Source: Certhia americana (Eukaryota; Chordata; Aves; Passeriformes; Certhiidae). From it: a stretch of 64,000 nucleotides of DNA. Location: NCBI GenBank assembly GCA_018697195.1, contig CM031879.1, positions 22,966,022 through 23,030,021 on the forward strand, read 5' to 3'. The first letter of the stretch is position 1; the number at the start of each line of letters is the position of its first letter. Shown piece by piece: positions 13,352 through 27,000 of the stretch. Both the position numbers and the translations under genes were made by a program. The notes beneath the pieces were generated by a model. It searched no databases and was not told the origin of the DNA. It was given only the letters and a program-made list of their open reading frames with translations.

Positions 13352-14940
13352 GGCAATTTCCATTATTAGATGTTAGTCAGAAACTCAATCATTTGGGAAA
13401 ATCCTTAAATTTCAGAAACTTAAAAGAAAGATTGGAGCTTCTGTTCACCTGCTTGAAATCCACTTTAGTATAGACTGATTCAGGTCTGATTTTTAAAAGG
13501 CTTTATATTTTTTCCCCTCCAGTATTTTTAATATTAGTTTTACTGCATCAGATCTTTTCTCCTGTACATGCCCTTGCATGAATCTGTTTCTACCTTCAAT
13601 ATGTGCTATTTACTACATCTTAAACCAAATGAAGTTATATTCCCTATTACATCTGTTTTTTACCTTTCAGTCAATATTAAAATTGGAGAGTTGTTTCACA
13701 AGAATTCCTTACATTATGAGAAAATAATGTATTTTTAAAAAATAATATTTGCTGAAAGAGCAAGAGCATTATTCCTTCTGTATTGTCTTCATATTGTTGT
13801 AGATGTGAGGTCTTGCAGTTTTCCTGGGATTCAAAGGATACCATTGTGACTTTTTAATATATCTGAAATCAGTTGAGAGTTTTGGGTTTTGGGTAAAACC
13901 TCCAAAAATTCCTGCAAACTCAGATTCAATAACCACATTTGATTTTTGTTTTAATAAGGGGGTATACTGTAGAAATGTAGATTTTTCTTGTTATTTCCTA
14001 CAGGGGGAGTGCTTCCTCACATTGTTCTGTATTCAATAAATAAAAAGTTTTTGAAGTATGCCTCAGAGTGAAGCACAGTTCCAGGAAGTTCAGTTTCAAA
14101 GTGACACCCATCACTTTCCCAAGGCAGCAGTATTTGATCATTTTTAGCATAGCTTCCTAAAGAAACGTGGCATGTTTTGATGGCAGTTGCCATCTGTTTG
14201 CTCTTCATAAACCTTCCTTTCCTTCCATCTCAATGTTTTTGATCCAGAAGCCCAGTTTCAATAGAAATCCTTGAGGTGTCATGGAAATCCACAGGTGGAT
14301 AGGGAAAAAAAGCATAAACTGTACAATGGGAAAAGATAGCTCTTAATGAGTCTGCAGAGTAATGATCAAAGGCAGCAGATGAGTGTGTAGGCTCGTGTTT
14401 ATGTAGGCTCAGGAGTCCGTGTGCTGAAAGCTCCCTTCCCTGGCAGGAGATGTGATCACCTTTTGGAAGGTCCAGTGCAGTGAGCATGAAAAACAATCCA
14501 AAACTGGGCAACTTGGAGTCTTGGGAAAGAAAACTTTAAGGGAAATATGACAGAAATCTACAGGAAACATCTGTGTATTGGTTTCACTATTCATGGAAGA
14601 GCTTGTTCGTATGGAACATTCAAATTATACTGTGTATATGTAAAATTCTCATAAGAGACACTAATGCAATATTTTATTTATCATACTTCTTCAATTCACA
14701 CTCATTTTACAGCTGATCCTCTGTGTCTATTTTTGCACAATAGGTTTTTAAGGTAGTGTAACAATAAATGCTTTTGACTGGTGTGTTGAATTTTGAACCA
14801 GGTTTTGCATTTTTTTGCTTTGCTTACAATGTTCTACAACTGACAATAGATACCTTTTTCATCTTAACAATTGAGGGCCCTTTTCTACTTCAGTGAAGTC
14901 CTGTTCAGTGCAGAAAGGTTTATGGAAAATATATAATATT

Positions 14941-14970
14941 GATGATGATGATGATGATGATCATCATCAT
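14941..14970 (+). repeat. (GAT)n/(ATC)n microsatellite with strand switch
   Basis: Six to seven GAT units turn into ATC/CAT units at 14960-14961, giving a perfect 20-bp palindrome at 14951-14970. The inversion of the repeat unit mid-array is unusual for a simple slippage product. Confidence 0.9.
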
Positions 14971-17900
14971 TCCTGTACTTATTATTCATTCAAAGCACCT
15001 AATCAATACCAATAATTTCAAATGAGAACAAGAGGCTTTTTCTACTGTTTAAAATGATATCCTGCTTACTAGAAAAGAGAGAGGATCTGAAATACGATGC
15101 AATTCTCAGGGAAAAAGCTAAATTTCTGAATTGTGTTACTGAAAGTAGAAAAAAAAAAGATGAGTTAGTGTGACTAATTTCAGAATCAATCTTGTTGTAT
15201 TTAACACACAGCTGGCCTTGGAATGCAGCATTTTAAATGAAATTAAGAAGTAATTTGATAGAACCATTTATGTATTTTATTTATCACATTACTGACAAGA
15301 CTTCTAACTTCTTTCCACTTTTGAAAAAAAAGGTGTTTTTTAGCTTAATGATGTTCAGTTCTTACAGGGTTCAGATGCTCAGGTTTAAGTCTGCCAGGGC
15401 AACATATTTGACATACAGTTAAGCATCTAGTTTAGAACAGCTACTTTTTCTCTGAGCAGTTTTGTTGCTTTTGTTGCAGTTTGTGCTCTTTTTCAACCTC
15501 AAATAAATTGTTCTTTTAAACAATAAACTCTGTTCCCTGCTGTACCCTATATCTAGTGCAAGTTCAGCTTCTGTCATGGTTCTTAGTGGCCTTTTATTAG
15601 TGTTCTGATGTATAACTTGAATATTAGTCTGTAAACTGTAATAATATGAGTTCCTGCTCCTTCTGATTACTCAGGGATAAAATAATTTACATTTCATACG
15701 GTTTGGACATAGAGAAAGGAATCTAGAAGACTTCCAAACAGCTACCACCCATGATATGGGACTTCTGACAGGCCTTTGCACTGGGATGCTCCTGTGGAAG
15801 TTGTAAGGAATTGATATTTATCTCAGCAGCAGAGCATCTTTAGAGGCCTCTACTGTGACTGAAACAGGTTGTAGTCAGAAGTTATTGGATAATTCTGGTT
15901 TGTTCCACAAGATCAGTGCCCTAGTGTGAAAAACATTATACAGACACAGCAAACCACTTCCTTAAGGGCCTTACAGCTTTAAAAGATTTTATTGACAGAA
16001 AGGACATCTTAAACCTTAGAAGTTTCAATGTCAAATCCAGCAGTATAGAAAAAAAGTGGAAAGAATAGCAGTAATCATTCAATGCAGATATGGAAGTTGT
16101 ATGTTTGTTTAAACTGCTGCTGATATTTTACTTTTCTGCATTAAAAAATGAGTTGGAGCTATATCTGAAACAAAAAGTTCTCTGAAATAAAGAGTCATTC
16201 TTGGCTCTGGGGATCACTTCAATGAGTAGGGCTGGGGGTTCTGGAAAGTCCTGAAATAATCCTGTAAAAATGAAATTTTCCTGAAAAATTAAGACTCTAC
16301 AAAAAAAATTAATTTTATTGGTTTCTTCAGTGTAGAAAAGCAATACTTAGAAATTTAGAATACTGATGTATAGAAATTATCTTGTGCACTGGAACTGCAA
16401 ATTCTCCACTATGTTGCCCAGAATGGGTTATTTCATCTCTGTTTTAAATGCTGTGATGCGTTCCAACTGAGTGAGGTGTCAACATGTGTGGTCAGATGCC
16501 CCTGGAAATAGTGCCTCAGTTTAACAGCATTGTAAGTAATCATGCCAGATATGTTTTTCAAGTGAGAGAGGAGAAACTACTGGGAGAGAGCAGCCACATG
16601 CTGGAATGTGTCTAGTCTTCTGTGTGCAGCATTCTGAGGTAAGATCCCAAAGGACCAGAGGTCTTCCTACCCTCTGCCTGGTGAAAATGCTCCTCAGCAC
16701 AGCTCCTGGTAACACAATATATGGTGGCTCCCCCATTTATGTGATATACTCAGCATTATCAAGGGATTCAGAATCTGAAGGCTGAATTTACAAATCCAAT
16801 TTTGGCGGTTTGTAGATTTAGCATAAATCTCTCTTCTGAGGAATGATTGTTTGGGAAGTTTTAGTCTGTTGAATTTTTGACTATAGTATCACAATCCCAG
16901 CTCTGCACCATTGATGTAAAGTACTCTTCTGCTTTAGAGTTAGATAGCATTCTCCTATTTGTATAAACTATCTTAATTTTCAGATGTTAAAAATTACAGT
17001 TCTTTGAAGAGAAATGAACTTACACCTGGTTTACCTGAATTACATAATAATGAGACAAAAGCTTATGTTCAGGCTATATTTAAATAAGGAAAAAGTCAAG
17101 TCATGGAGTGTGAAAGTTCCATATTTTCTTCATGGACACAACTATGAAAAATAAATTACTTCACAGACCTCTCTGTTTTTTAGTTTTGATGCTAAAAGAG
17201 CTAATGAAAACCAGGTTTAAACAGAACAATTTTAAATCTGAATTTATAGATGAGTTTTGCATTAGTCCAGTCAACAGGTCAGTCTGTGGACCATGGTCAG
17301 AGATTTTATTTTGTTTAGACTAGCAGAAATATTTCGCACACTGTTCACCTGAAGATGGAGCTTGAGTGGTTCTGAAAATAAATGTAAAGTATAAATTGTC
17401 ACACACTTTGATTAATAGCTTTCTCTTTGGACTTTGTACAGGGGAAGAAGCACCATCTTAAGCTTATTTAGATTCTTATGGCACAAAAATGAAATCTATA
17501 AACAAACTTTCTTTCTTTAATCTTCTTCAACTAACCTATGCTCCTGGGTGTTTTACAGAATCTAATGTAAGACTCTTGTAATTATTGAACTGTTCTTTTG
17601 ACCTGGGTGCTTGAAGGATATTGGATTTCTCTTACCTGCAAATGGAGATTAGCAGTCAGATCACCTGAAGTGCTAAAACACTGCTAATTTTTTAAAAACA
17701 GATTTATTACAAAACCTTATTTATACACCCTACCTTGGACTTGAGCTTTCACATTTAACTCATTGTATTATCTGTTCAGTGTAATTTGAGGGTGACATTC
17801 CTGCGATAAATTTTTAGTATGCTCTTTAAGGTCTCCAGTACAATTTTATTAGCTAACTACTGTCTCTGAAAAAGAGTAATTACATAGTTGGATAATTACT

Positions 17901-18404
17901 TAGGTACTGATAATAATAATTCAAAATAAGTAGAGGGTGTTCTCTGTGGCTGCTGTTTCCTGGTTATTTTAGTGACTGCTTTCTTAAAGGACTTCTTGCC
18001 TGTGCATACTTCATCTCTGAGGACCTAGTCTTACCTCTTTACATTCCAACTTTTCAGGTAAAGCCATTGATTACACAGTTCCCAGACACATGAAAGTGTC
18101 TAGGAGATGTTTACATCTAAAATTGCCTGCAGTGGAACTACCTAAAACCCAGGGTATATCTAATTGTGAATAGGCTTGGTCCTAACTCTGTCCCTTCTGA
18201 TTTGTGTCTGCAGCTTACCAATTTTCCAGGGCTGTAGGAGTAGGAATGTGAGTATCTGTGGCAGGAGAATAACAAACATATGATGAGTGGCCAAACCGAG
18301 GAAATGGACATAATCTTTCCCATTTTGGGAGAAAATGAAGTGTCCTAAGTTTTGTTTTCTGGAATTTGAAGACCATCAACAGTTCTGAGTTTCTAAACAG
18401 GAAT

Positions 18405-18466
18405 TTCTGTTCTGTGAGGTCAAAGCTTTATGGGGTTTCTGTGGGCTTTGTCCCCACAGAACAGAA
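18405..18466 (+). repeat. Inverted repeat with 12-bp perfect arms
   Basis: TTCTGTTCTGTG (18405-18416) is the exact reverse complement of CACAGAACAGAA (18455-18466). The 38-nt spacer can add a TGGGG/CCCCA pairing adjoining the right arm. The predicted transcript hairpin is about 62 nt. No known microRNA is recognised. Confidence 0.8.
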
Positions 18467-20829
18467 GCTTTTATCCCCTTTTTTTTGTATTCTCATTATT
18501 AAAATTAATTCCTTCTTTGTTGCAAAATTTTGTACATGGAAATATTCCTAGCAGTAAGGTCAACAAAGAAATGAGGTGTTTTTCTTTGTTAACTAGAAGA
18601 CTACTCTCCTAGAAATTGTCTCTCAATTTAGCAAAGATCAGTTCTGACAAAAATGAAGAGTGGGAAAAGTCAGTGAAAAATTAAAATTAAATATTGAAAA
18701 ATCTTATTTCTATGAATGCAAAAAGAATACTAGATACCATGTTTTTAAATAAAACGACAGTCATATGGGGAGGAATATAGGGTCACTAGGGCCAGTGACC
18801 TCTACAAAGAATGAACAAGACAGTTGTAAACATTATCTGTCCAGTTCACAAACCTTCTTCAGTCTCTGTTTACAAGCCTGAGAAAAAAAAAATTAGGCAA
18901 AGCTTTAAAAGAACCTGGAGTACTGTACAAAAATGCCAAGAATTGGATTAATTGGCATAATGCAAGGTGGCTGGGCACAGCTGGGGAAAGTGTCAGTGTA
19001 GGGAGAATCCCTACCAAGTAAGACTGTCTGTGCAATTAGCTATCTGAACTCTAACCCTTCCAGAATAATTAATGAATAACAGAGGGGATCAAGACAAAGA
19101 CACAAAGTGATTTGGTGGGTGCTAGCAAGTAATACATCAAAGAATGCTGGTAATTGGCCCTGTGGCTTTCATTCTTTGCCCTATTTCTTTCAATTCATTG
19201 ACTCAAAATAATGGGTTCAGGTTCATTATCAACAGGTTTTAGCTGCAAGAGCACAACACTTCAACAAAGCTATGATTGTAGCAGTGCTGGTGGCTAAGCA
19301 GAAGTTGTAGAGTGTAGCACACTCCCTTGAAAGGGAAAGTAGCAGCATAGTCACAGGCTTTGTCTTACATGAAACAGTTGGTATTCACGAATTTGCTCTG
19401 AGTTTTCTAAGACTTGGTGTTCACAGAGGTTACAATGCTGGAATACAGTTGGTATGGGCAGGTATGTATAACTCCCCTTCAAATGCTGCTATAGTAGCAG
19501 CACCTATATTCTGTTTCTTCAGCTGTAAGAAATGAAATAGAATTCCTGACATCATGTGTCACATGTACATGATATTATTGGCATACTAGTGGAGACAGTT
19601 TAGAGACTTTTCTCTCCCTGTTTTGGCAGCATTGCAGTAAAGGGAAAATTTATTACTTTGAATCCATAAAAATATCTTTCTAATCTGCAAGATTTTACTT
19701 GAGGGTTTGAGTTTTTGTTTTTTTCTGAAATCAGAAATGGAATTGCCACTGTTCTGTTTGTTTCTGTTTGTTAGTGTAAATGCTGTTGTTAAAAGGTGAT
19801 ATAACTATTGAGGAGGTATTTAATTAATTAGAATGGCTTTTGATAGAGAGCAAAGAAGAAGAAGAAGCAGGATATTAGAGCAGTCGTCTTCAAAGAGTGA
19901 ATGATGTGTATTTTTTCTCTGCTGTCATTTTGCCATGGTCATTTCTCCCTAGTAAATGTTATTATTTTTTAACCATCGTAGTAAATACAATTGCATTTAT
20001 GGTTAAAATCTGTATGGCACTATAGCTAAAAACTGCCATTTTGGTTTAGTATTTGAGAAATGTGAGAAGTGGTTTAAATTTACAGGCTTGCTTATAAGCA
20101 CAAATGTCTGTAAAATTATTTTTCCTCTTGGTTAATGATGCTATTCTGAATTTAGGTTGATAGCAAATACACAAAATGCTTGAAATGTTTCAAATAACAC
20201 ACTTGGCTCCTTATTCTCATACACAGCAATATAAAAACTTCCCATTTCCTCTGACAGTCTTCAAGGAGGTAGCTGCTGATGCAACTATTTTCTGTCTAAG
20301 TGTTACAGACCAGATTCTGATCTCCATTGTACTGTTGATCTGAAAGAGTTTGAGCGAACTTTATGCAGAATTTCTTTGCAAGAGGACTATGTTTTATGAT
20401 TGTGAAATCACACGGTAAAATATTGAGTAATAAAAAAGTTAGATAAAAATTTTCTGATACAATTTGTGGCATTTAATTTTCATTTTAGTCATATTTAGAG
20501 AATAGCAATTATGTATCAAATAGTCAAATGCATACATGAATCACCAGTGTTTGAATGTAGCTATAAAGGCAACTATGTGATGCATTACCAACAGCCTCAA
20601 CCCTTTAAGTGCAGTCATACTGTTTGGGATAATGATGTCACTGATCTGTGTGTAGTTGTTCTTTGTTGTTATCTTATAGTATGCAGGTTTCTCCATTAAA
20701 CACGTGCCTTATCAATAGCTTTGCTTGTGCTATAAGCAAAAGTACTGCAGCTTTGGAAAGGCTTTATTAGCATTATTCTAAATTGAATAGTTATCTTTTG
20801 ATAATTATAAGCAACACTTCTTAGAATTT

Positions 20830-20846
20830 TAAAAAAAAAAAAAAAA
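20830..20846 (+). repeat. Poly(A) run of about 17
   Basis: A simple A run inside a minus-strand open frame (20696-21154), where it encodes a string of phenylalanine. No processed pseudogene body was recognised next to it. Confidence 0.85.
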
Positions 20847-23311
20847 GTTTGTTTTAAAACACTGCTTAACACTGGGAACGGTGCTCCAAGCCTAATGTGA
20901 CAAAGCTGTGAGTCAGAATGTTTGCTCTCTGCTCCTTCTGATTCCAAGTGGTTTTGGCAGAGGTTTCTTGTGAAAATCTCAGCATAACTTGGATGATATA
21001 TGAAACACTTTGAGAGTATTTCAGAATTGTTGAGTTCAAAATGTAGTTCTTTCTGAGGTTTTTCATAGCACTGAGGAAGTCCTTTCCACCTGTTCACACT
21101 AGGACATGAATGCCATGAATATATATTCACAATAATAACTTTTAAGGATTGCAAAGAAAGAGTAAACTGTGATTTTTTAGTCTTGCCACTGTTATATGTT
21201 GTTAAAATAAATATTTAAAAACTACTTGTATTGTGAAGAGCCGTGCTCCAAATGCCTTCTGTCACACATATATTTCAAGATCCTGAGTTGACAGAATACT
21301 GATTGATCTTGTCTCAGAGGTTCTTACACTTTTTCAGAAAGTTGCTTCTCTTTTTGTATAATTTTGCCTTCAAGTGAATAACAAGACTTTGGGGGAGAAG
21401 GAAAATCATTATTAAAAATACACACAGACTTGATCAAAATAACTTTGATGGCTAGAATGATGAGTACAGTCGTTCTCTTCCTTTGACAGATTTTTTTGTC
21501 TGAGATTTAAGGGCACCAATATTGATTTAGAAAGCTCTGTCGCTCAATTTTAAATGAAATGTAAAACTTTTCCATTTTCTCACCTACCCATGAAAAAGGA
21601 GTTGCTCTTACAGGGAAAAGTGCTATTCTCACTTTGGAAATCACAATGTGTTTATGATAAGGGGCTTAACTGAACAGCTCTCATTTATGTGACTGGGAAA
21701 GAAAGATTATTTAAGGTTGGAGTTTTGACTGTAGCAGCTGTATACAAGTCTGGATCCTAGGCCTGACTGTGGGACCTGGACCCCCTCAAGGGCATCCTTT
21801 CCATCAGGTACTCTCTGGTTTTCTTCTCTCTAATGGAAGTGACAACAGTAGAAGCCTATTCCCTGCTCTCCCTCTCCTGCAACTAGCTGCAGCCCAGAGA
21901 AAGGGCCGAAAGCTGCATGGATCAGCATGTGCAGCAGCCTGGATCCTTTTGGATAACAGAAAGTTTCCCTGAAACACACTGGGAGCTGGTACCTTCTGAT
22001 TACCAAAATTACTCTTATGCACTAAAAATGGATTTGATTTGGTAGCAGAACTAACCATAAATGGGAAATGCAGAGGAAGAGGAGCTGAGGGACAGTTGTG
22101 CCTCTCAAACATGCTCAGTTCCTGTCTTTTAGTGAGAACAGGAACAACTCCAGATGTTTAAGGACATTAAGCAGATGATAACGAAAACATATCTCATTGC
22201 ATTGCTTTCTAATAGATACCCTGCAAAAGAGAAGGGAGTCTTGGCTGCTGAAGGTCAGTTTGTGTTTCAAAGGCTGACCTCCTTTGAAAAGGGTCTCTCT
22301 GCCTAGTGTTCCCATAGGAAGGGACCCAGGGGCTGGATTCATGTTGGCCTGCATTCAGGGAAGTGCGGAGCTTCCATTCAAATCACTGAAAGAAAAGGCA
22401 TTTCTGTGCAACCTTAGGTGTCTCTTTGACTAAGACCTGGATACTTTCTGAAGGAGGGTCTTCATTTGGCCGATATTGTGTGCTTGAAAATCTCAAAGGC
22501 TGTAAACCTTGCACAATCCAGATTCATCTTTGCTATTTTTTTTTTATCTCAACTTGGTATGGTTTCATGCGGCCTGATATCCACTGCACAGTGCCTTACA
22601 GGAACTACTAGCAAAATATGGGCTGAATTGATCTGGGAGAGAAAACAGTACTTTTTTCTCAAATTTTTAAGTACCCTAAAGGGAAAAGCATAGGATGGCA
22701 GTAACTAGACTCAGGGAGTACAGTCTGTGTTTTTAAGCTTTATTCTTAAACTTTCATATGCCAAATTTATTACCAAGTCTTCTAAAGATAACAATATTCA
22801 CCATGATAAAGCCCTCTGAGATTATTAGGTAAAAGGTTTATATAGCAGGAAAATATTACAATAATGGCATTTAAATGTAATTATTTCTCTAACAGTGATC
22901 AAAGGAAATGTTCATTGCTTTGAAAGGGAGCTGACCTCTGTAATTGATAATGTTTTTACCTCCTTGCAAAGTGTGTTGCTTACACAAAAGAATAAGAAAT
23001 CATGTCTGGATCTCAGGGAAAAGGATGGCAGGATGTGGAAGGGCACAAGAGTGCTGAAAAAAGAGTCCTGACCAGCCACTTCTCATGGAAATTACTGAGG
23101 TGGAAGACAGAAACACGGAACAGCTGAGGAGAATGTTTTAGATATTATATCTGCTAACGTGTCTTGCCCAACCAAGGAGAGTGTGATTAACCCATCCCTC
23201 CCCTCTTCCCTAGGGCCAGGCCTTCAATTTTTTGTCCCCTTTTCCTCCTGGGCTCTTTTATATTAGTTGCTAGAATTTTTTCTGGCTGGAGGTTCAAACA
23301 AGTTTTCTCAT

Positions 23312-23332
23312 GGAAAAAAAAAAAAAAAAAAA
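23312..23332 (+). repeat. Poly(A) run of about 21
   Basis: An uninterrupted A run. The upstream 100 nt are pyrimidine-rich and do not resemble a retrotransposed transcript. Confidence 0.88.
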
Positions 23333-24058
23333 AGTTCTGTGAATGTTGTCTTGTTTTTAGACCTTTGAATCCATCTAAGATTTTCAAGTGGCCTGTGGGG
23401 AGCTAGGTTGTCCCTGTCAAGAACAGAGTTCAGGGGAGGGCAAATGCATGTCCCATTATCTCTTTTTATGTTTTGCAATGTTGTGAGGATAGCAATGACA
23501 TCTTCATCAGCTTAAGAAAGCAACTCTGTTTCAGTGTCCAAGTGTTTTATCTCTCTGAAATTTTTGTCCCTGAACAACTTTTGGTATATTGGATCTCTTC
23601 CTTGCTTAGTGATATTAGAAGCACTATTAACTTCTCCCAGTGTTGTTGCTAAAAATTGTGAACTGCTGTTTGAACCTCAGCCTCCTTGCATTTGGCTTTG
23701 TGCAATCCAATGAAACTTATTTGTGAGAACTTTCAAAGTATTTTTGTAGCTTTCAAGTAAGTAAAGAACAATTTAACTGGGAAAATGCCATGATAATTGT
23801 AGCTCATTTGTCATTACTGGTATCCTCCAACACCTGCTTCTCATGAAGGGTTAGGTGAATCCTCTAATATTGTAGAGAATAAAACAGTGTGAGAGAAGAT
23901 GTATGTTCCCCAAACAGGACTTGTGGATGCAACTCCCATGTTTGCAAGTATTTGAATGTGAAGATTCAAATATGCCCATAGCACTTACAACAGTGTTAAA
24001 ACTAGACTTTAAAGTGGCAAAAGTGCCTCCCTTAAGACACTAGTATATAACTACTACT

Positions 24059-24059
<1 letters not shown>

Positions 24060-24092
<33 letters not shown>
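24060..24092 (+). repeat. (AAT)n microsatellite, about 11 units
   Basis: A clean AAT/TAA array with no interruption, flanked by unique AT-rich sequence. Confidence 0.95.
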
Positions 24093-24093
<1 letters not shown>

Positions 24094-27000
24094 CTTAGGG
24101 GTCTTAGCATAATTTCTCATTATTCCTAATTTGGAGGAGCTAATTGCATTATATGGGCCTATCCTGATCACAGAATTTTTTAAAAACCTGAGATAAGCAT
24201 GTCTTCAACACCACATAGACCTGAATTTCCATATTAAATACAGAAAGTCTTGATTCATATTCAAGTTCCTCTCTTGAGTCGCCTGTCTGTGATGAAACTG
24301 TCATCTCATCTTGTATTAATTTTGTCTAGACATGTATATATTATGAATATTATTATTCTATAGCTTCTGATATAGCCTCATATATTTTTGAGAATTTCAA
24401 ACTGTTAAAGTAATACCTAAAATTTTTGTTTATTTGTGAGAAGAAGGTGGTATTATGCAAACTTTGCTGTCTATAACAGACTTTGAAAGTCAAATACAGA
24501 AGCAAATTTCTAGTAGTTCCTTAAGAAGCAAACTTTGTCCCCACCCTTCACAGGAAGGGAAGCAGGAGCTGTGAAAGCCCTGTGCTTGCTTCTCTTGGCA
24601 TTACTGACCTCCAGCTTGTGGTCATGTCTGCCACCCGTGCCACGGCTGAGGAGCTAGGGTGAGTACTGGGACCTCCTTCTAGGGATTCTTCTACTTCTTG
24701 GTGTTGGGGAAAACCAGCTGGCAGGAACTGACATGGGTTCAGGGTCTGCAGGACCTTGCAGTGGTAGTGGCAGCTCTGAGGAGAGCCTCCAAGAATCCCT
24801 CCAAGCCTGGCAGACAGCACCCGCCTGTCCAGTGAGTGCGTGTGAGAACAGCAACTGCACAACAGGGCTCAACTGTGTAGTCATTACAATCAATTTAAAT
24901 GCTTGTATCTTAACTGCCATGGAAGCTGCAGTGTATTTTTGTGGCAGGAACTGGTTGGTTAAAAAGATATTTCAATGCCTTCTCTATTTGGATCACATTA
25001 CAATTAAACTATTGTACTTCTATAGCCATAGTGTTGCACCATAGCTAACAGGGTTTAAGTTAGACCATTAACTTAATAAACTGCTTTCTGAGGAGACAAG
25101 AGATTTGATTCCACTGAATTAAAATTCTTGTACTACAAAAAAGAGTACATGATTTTTACTGCTTATTTACACAGAGCTTCTGTGGAATTCAATGGAAGTT
25201 TTGCTGATTAATTCAGAGTAAGACTCTATTCAAATAATATTTGCATGACAGCATACTTTTTCATTGTGCAGTTTACTGCTTTCAGTGATCCATTTTATAT
25301 TTAATTATTAAATACTTTTTAAAACAACAGTGACTTTAACAATTGTATGTATGCATATTAAGTCCATGTTTATGGATGTATAGACAGCTATATTCATTCG
25401 CAACTCTCACCATAAACCATAAAACCTTGGTTTTAAATATAGGCAATTTGTCCCTAAGGGAAAGGAAAATAAAACCCACTGATCTAAAAAAAAAAAACCT
25501 TATAATGCCCCTCTGACCCCCTAACCTATAATTGCAATTTGGTATCTAAAGAATTTAATGTTACTTGGCCTTTTTGTCTCCACAGCCATGGACAAATCTC
25601 TCAAATTTGGATGTCCAAAATGTAAATGAATTTTCAAAGCCTGAGAGTGATTTAAGAGCATGGTGTACAATAAGATCAGTGGAGACTGGTATTCTTTAGT
25701 CACTTTAGTGGTTCTCACCAGAATATCCTGAATGTATACTTTCACATCAAAGTCAGTATGCTCCCTGAAATGCTGAGCAGAGCAACTGACTTCTGGAGAG
25801 CTATATACATAAAGGTATTCTGGCACTACTGTGGGAACTGACAGGACTGAATACTAATTTAGATGCCAAATTTTAAATCAAGATTGAGTTAAAAATTCCA
25901 CAATTATTTATCTCAAGTAATATATATAATGAAGCTGCTTCTAGTTAGCTTATCTTATCTGTGTAACTCTAAAAGATTGACATGTGGACTGAGTCAGTTG
26001 TTGATCTGGAGAAGCAAGATCTAACACAGAGAAATTCACTTGCCTATTTTAAATGCAATAAGGACACAATTCCCTGAATTATTTTAGAATCCAAAACTTG
26101 CATTCTGGAACTGATATGAATTTGTATGAAAGAAACACAGCAAAAAAAAAATTAAAAAATTGTAATAACAATGTTATATTTGAAGCCATTATTTTCTCTT
26201 TATGTTGACCTGCTATATGTTCCCCAAGTTCAGGAATGCCCAAAACCTCTGCTGAGTGGCAGATGACAAATGCGACCAGAAGCTGCTAGGAATAGCACTT
26301 GCTTACTAGAGACACATTCCCGTATTCTCTCCAGGATCATTGTTCATGGTGAGTGAATGCAGGTGTGAGGCTGTACATAACTGTAAATGTAATGTATTTA
26401 ATAAAACAAAGGTGGGAATCAGAAGTTTCTAATACAGGTTGATAAAAGGCAAAGTTTCTCTTGAGCTGAGTGTTGTCCTAGTTTTGCTTAAATCCACCAC
26501 TCTAAGCTGCTTCACTTTGATAAAGTTGTATTGCCAGTGCATGAGACAGTGAGCTTTCCTAAGCAGTTATTTTCCCTGCACCAAAAGCTACAGGAACACT
26601 GTGAGGATCCTTTGGCAAAAAGGCAAAGGGGGGTTGTGCTGTGAAGCCACCTCGAAGCAGAAAGCGAGGAGCAAGTGAGAAGGGGACCAGGATTTGTTTC
26701 ACAGTCATTCTTTTGTGTTGTGAAGCTTCTTGGAACTGCACCAGTATGTACATCCAGATGATAAGTAAGCAGGGCTGGTCAATATTGTGGTTACATCTGC
26801 CTGTCACTGGCCTTGTTCCAATGGTACAGATTCTGCTGAGCTGTGAAAGCACAGGGCTGCAGGCTGTTGTCAGCACAAGGCTGGGAACTGAACAAACTCT
26901 TTTCTGCAAGCGATAATTATACCATGGTTCAGTAAAGGAGCACTTGCAAAGCCCAGCAGAGTGAAGCACAAAATAACCTTGCTGATCAAGCAGCTATACC

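Larger units (their letters stand above)
12901..24500. other. Gene-free stretch with several inverted repeats
   Basis: Contains the inverted repeats at 13329-13351, 14941-14970 and 18405-18466, the A runs at 20830 and 23312, the (AAT)n array at 24060 and a CACGTG E-box at 20701-20706. The longest open frame (20696-21154, minus, 152 codons) crosses an A run and has no recognisable domain. A GC-richer patch at 21.75-22.35 kb has no supported gene. Confidence 0.6.

Noticed and set aside
20696..21154. 152-codon minus-strand open frame
   Set aside because: It crosses a poly(A) run giving a phenylalanine string, has no recognisable domain, signal peptide or splice context, and looks like chance openness.
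26559..26969. 136-codon minus-strand open frame
   Set aside because: No family motif; an overlapping 91-codon frame on the other strand is equally open, which points to composition rather than coding.
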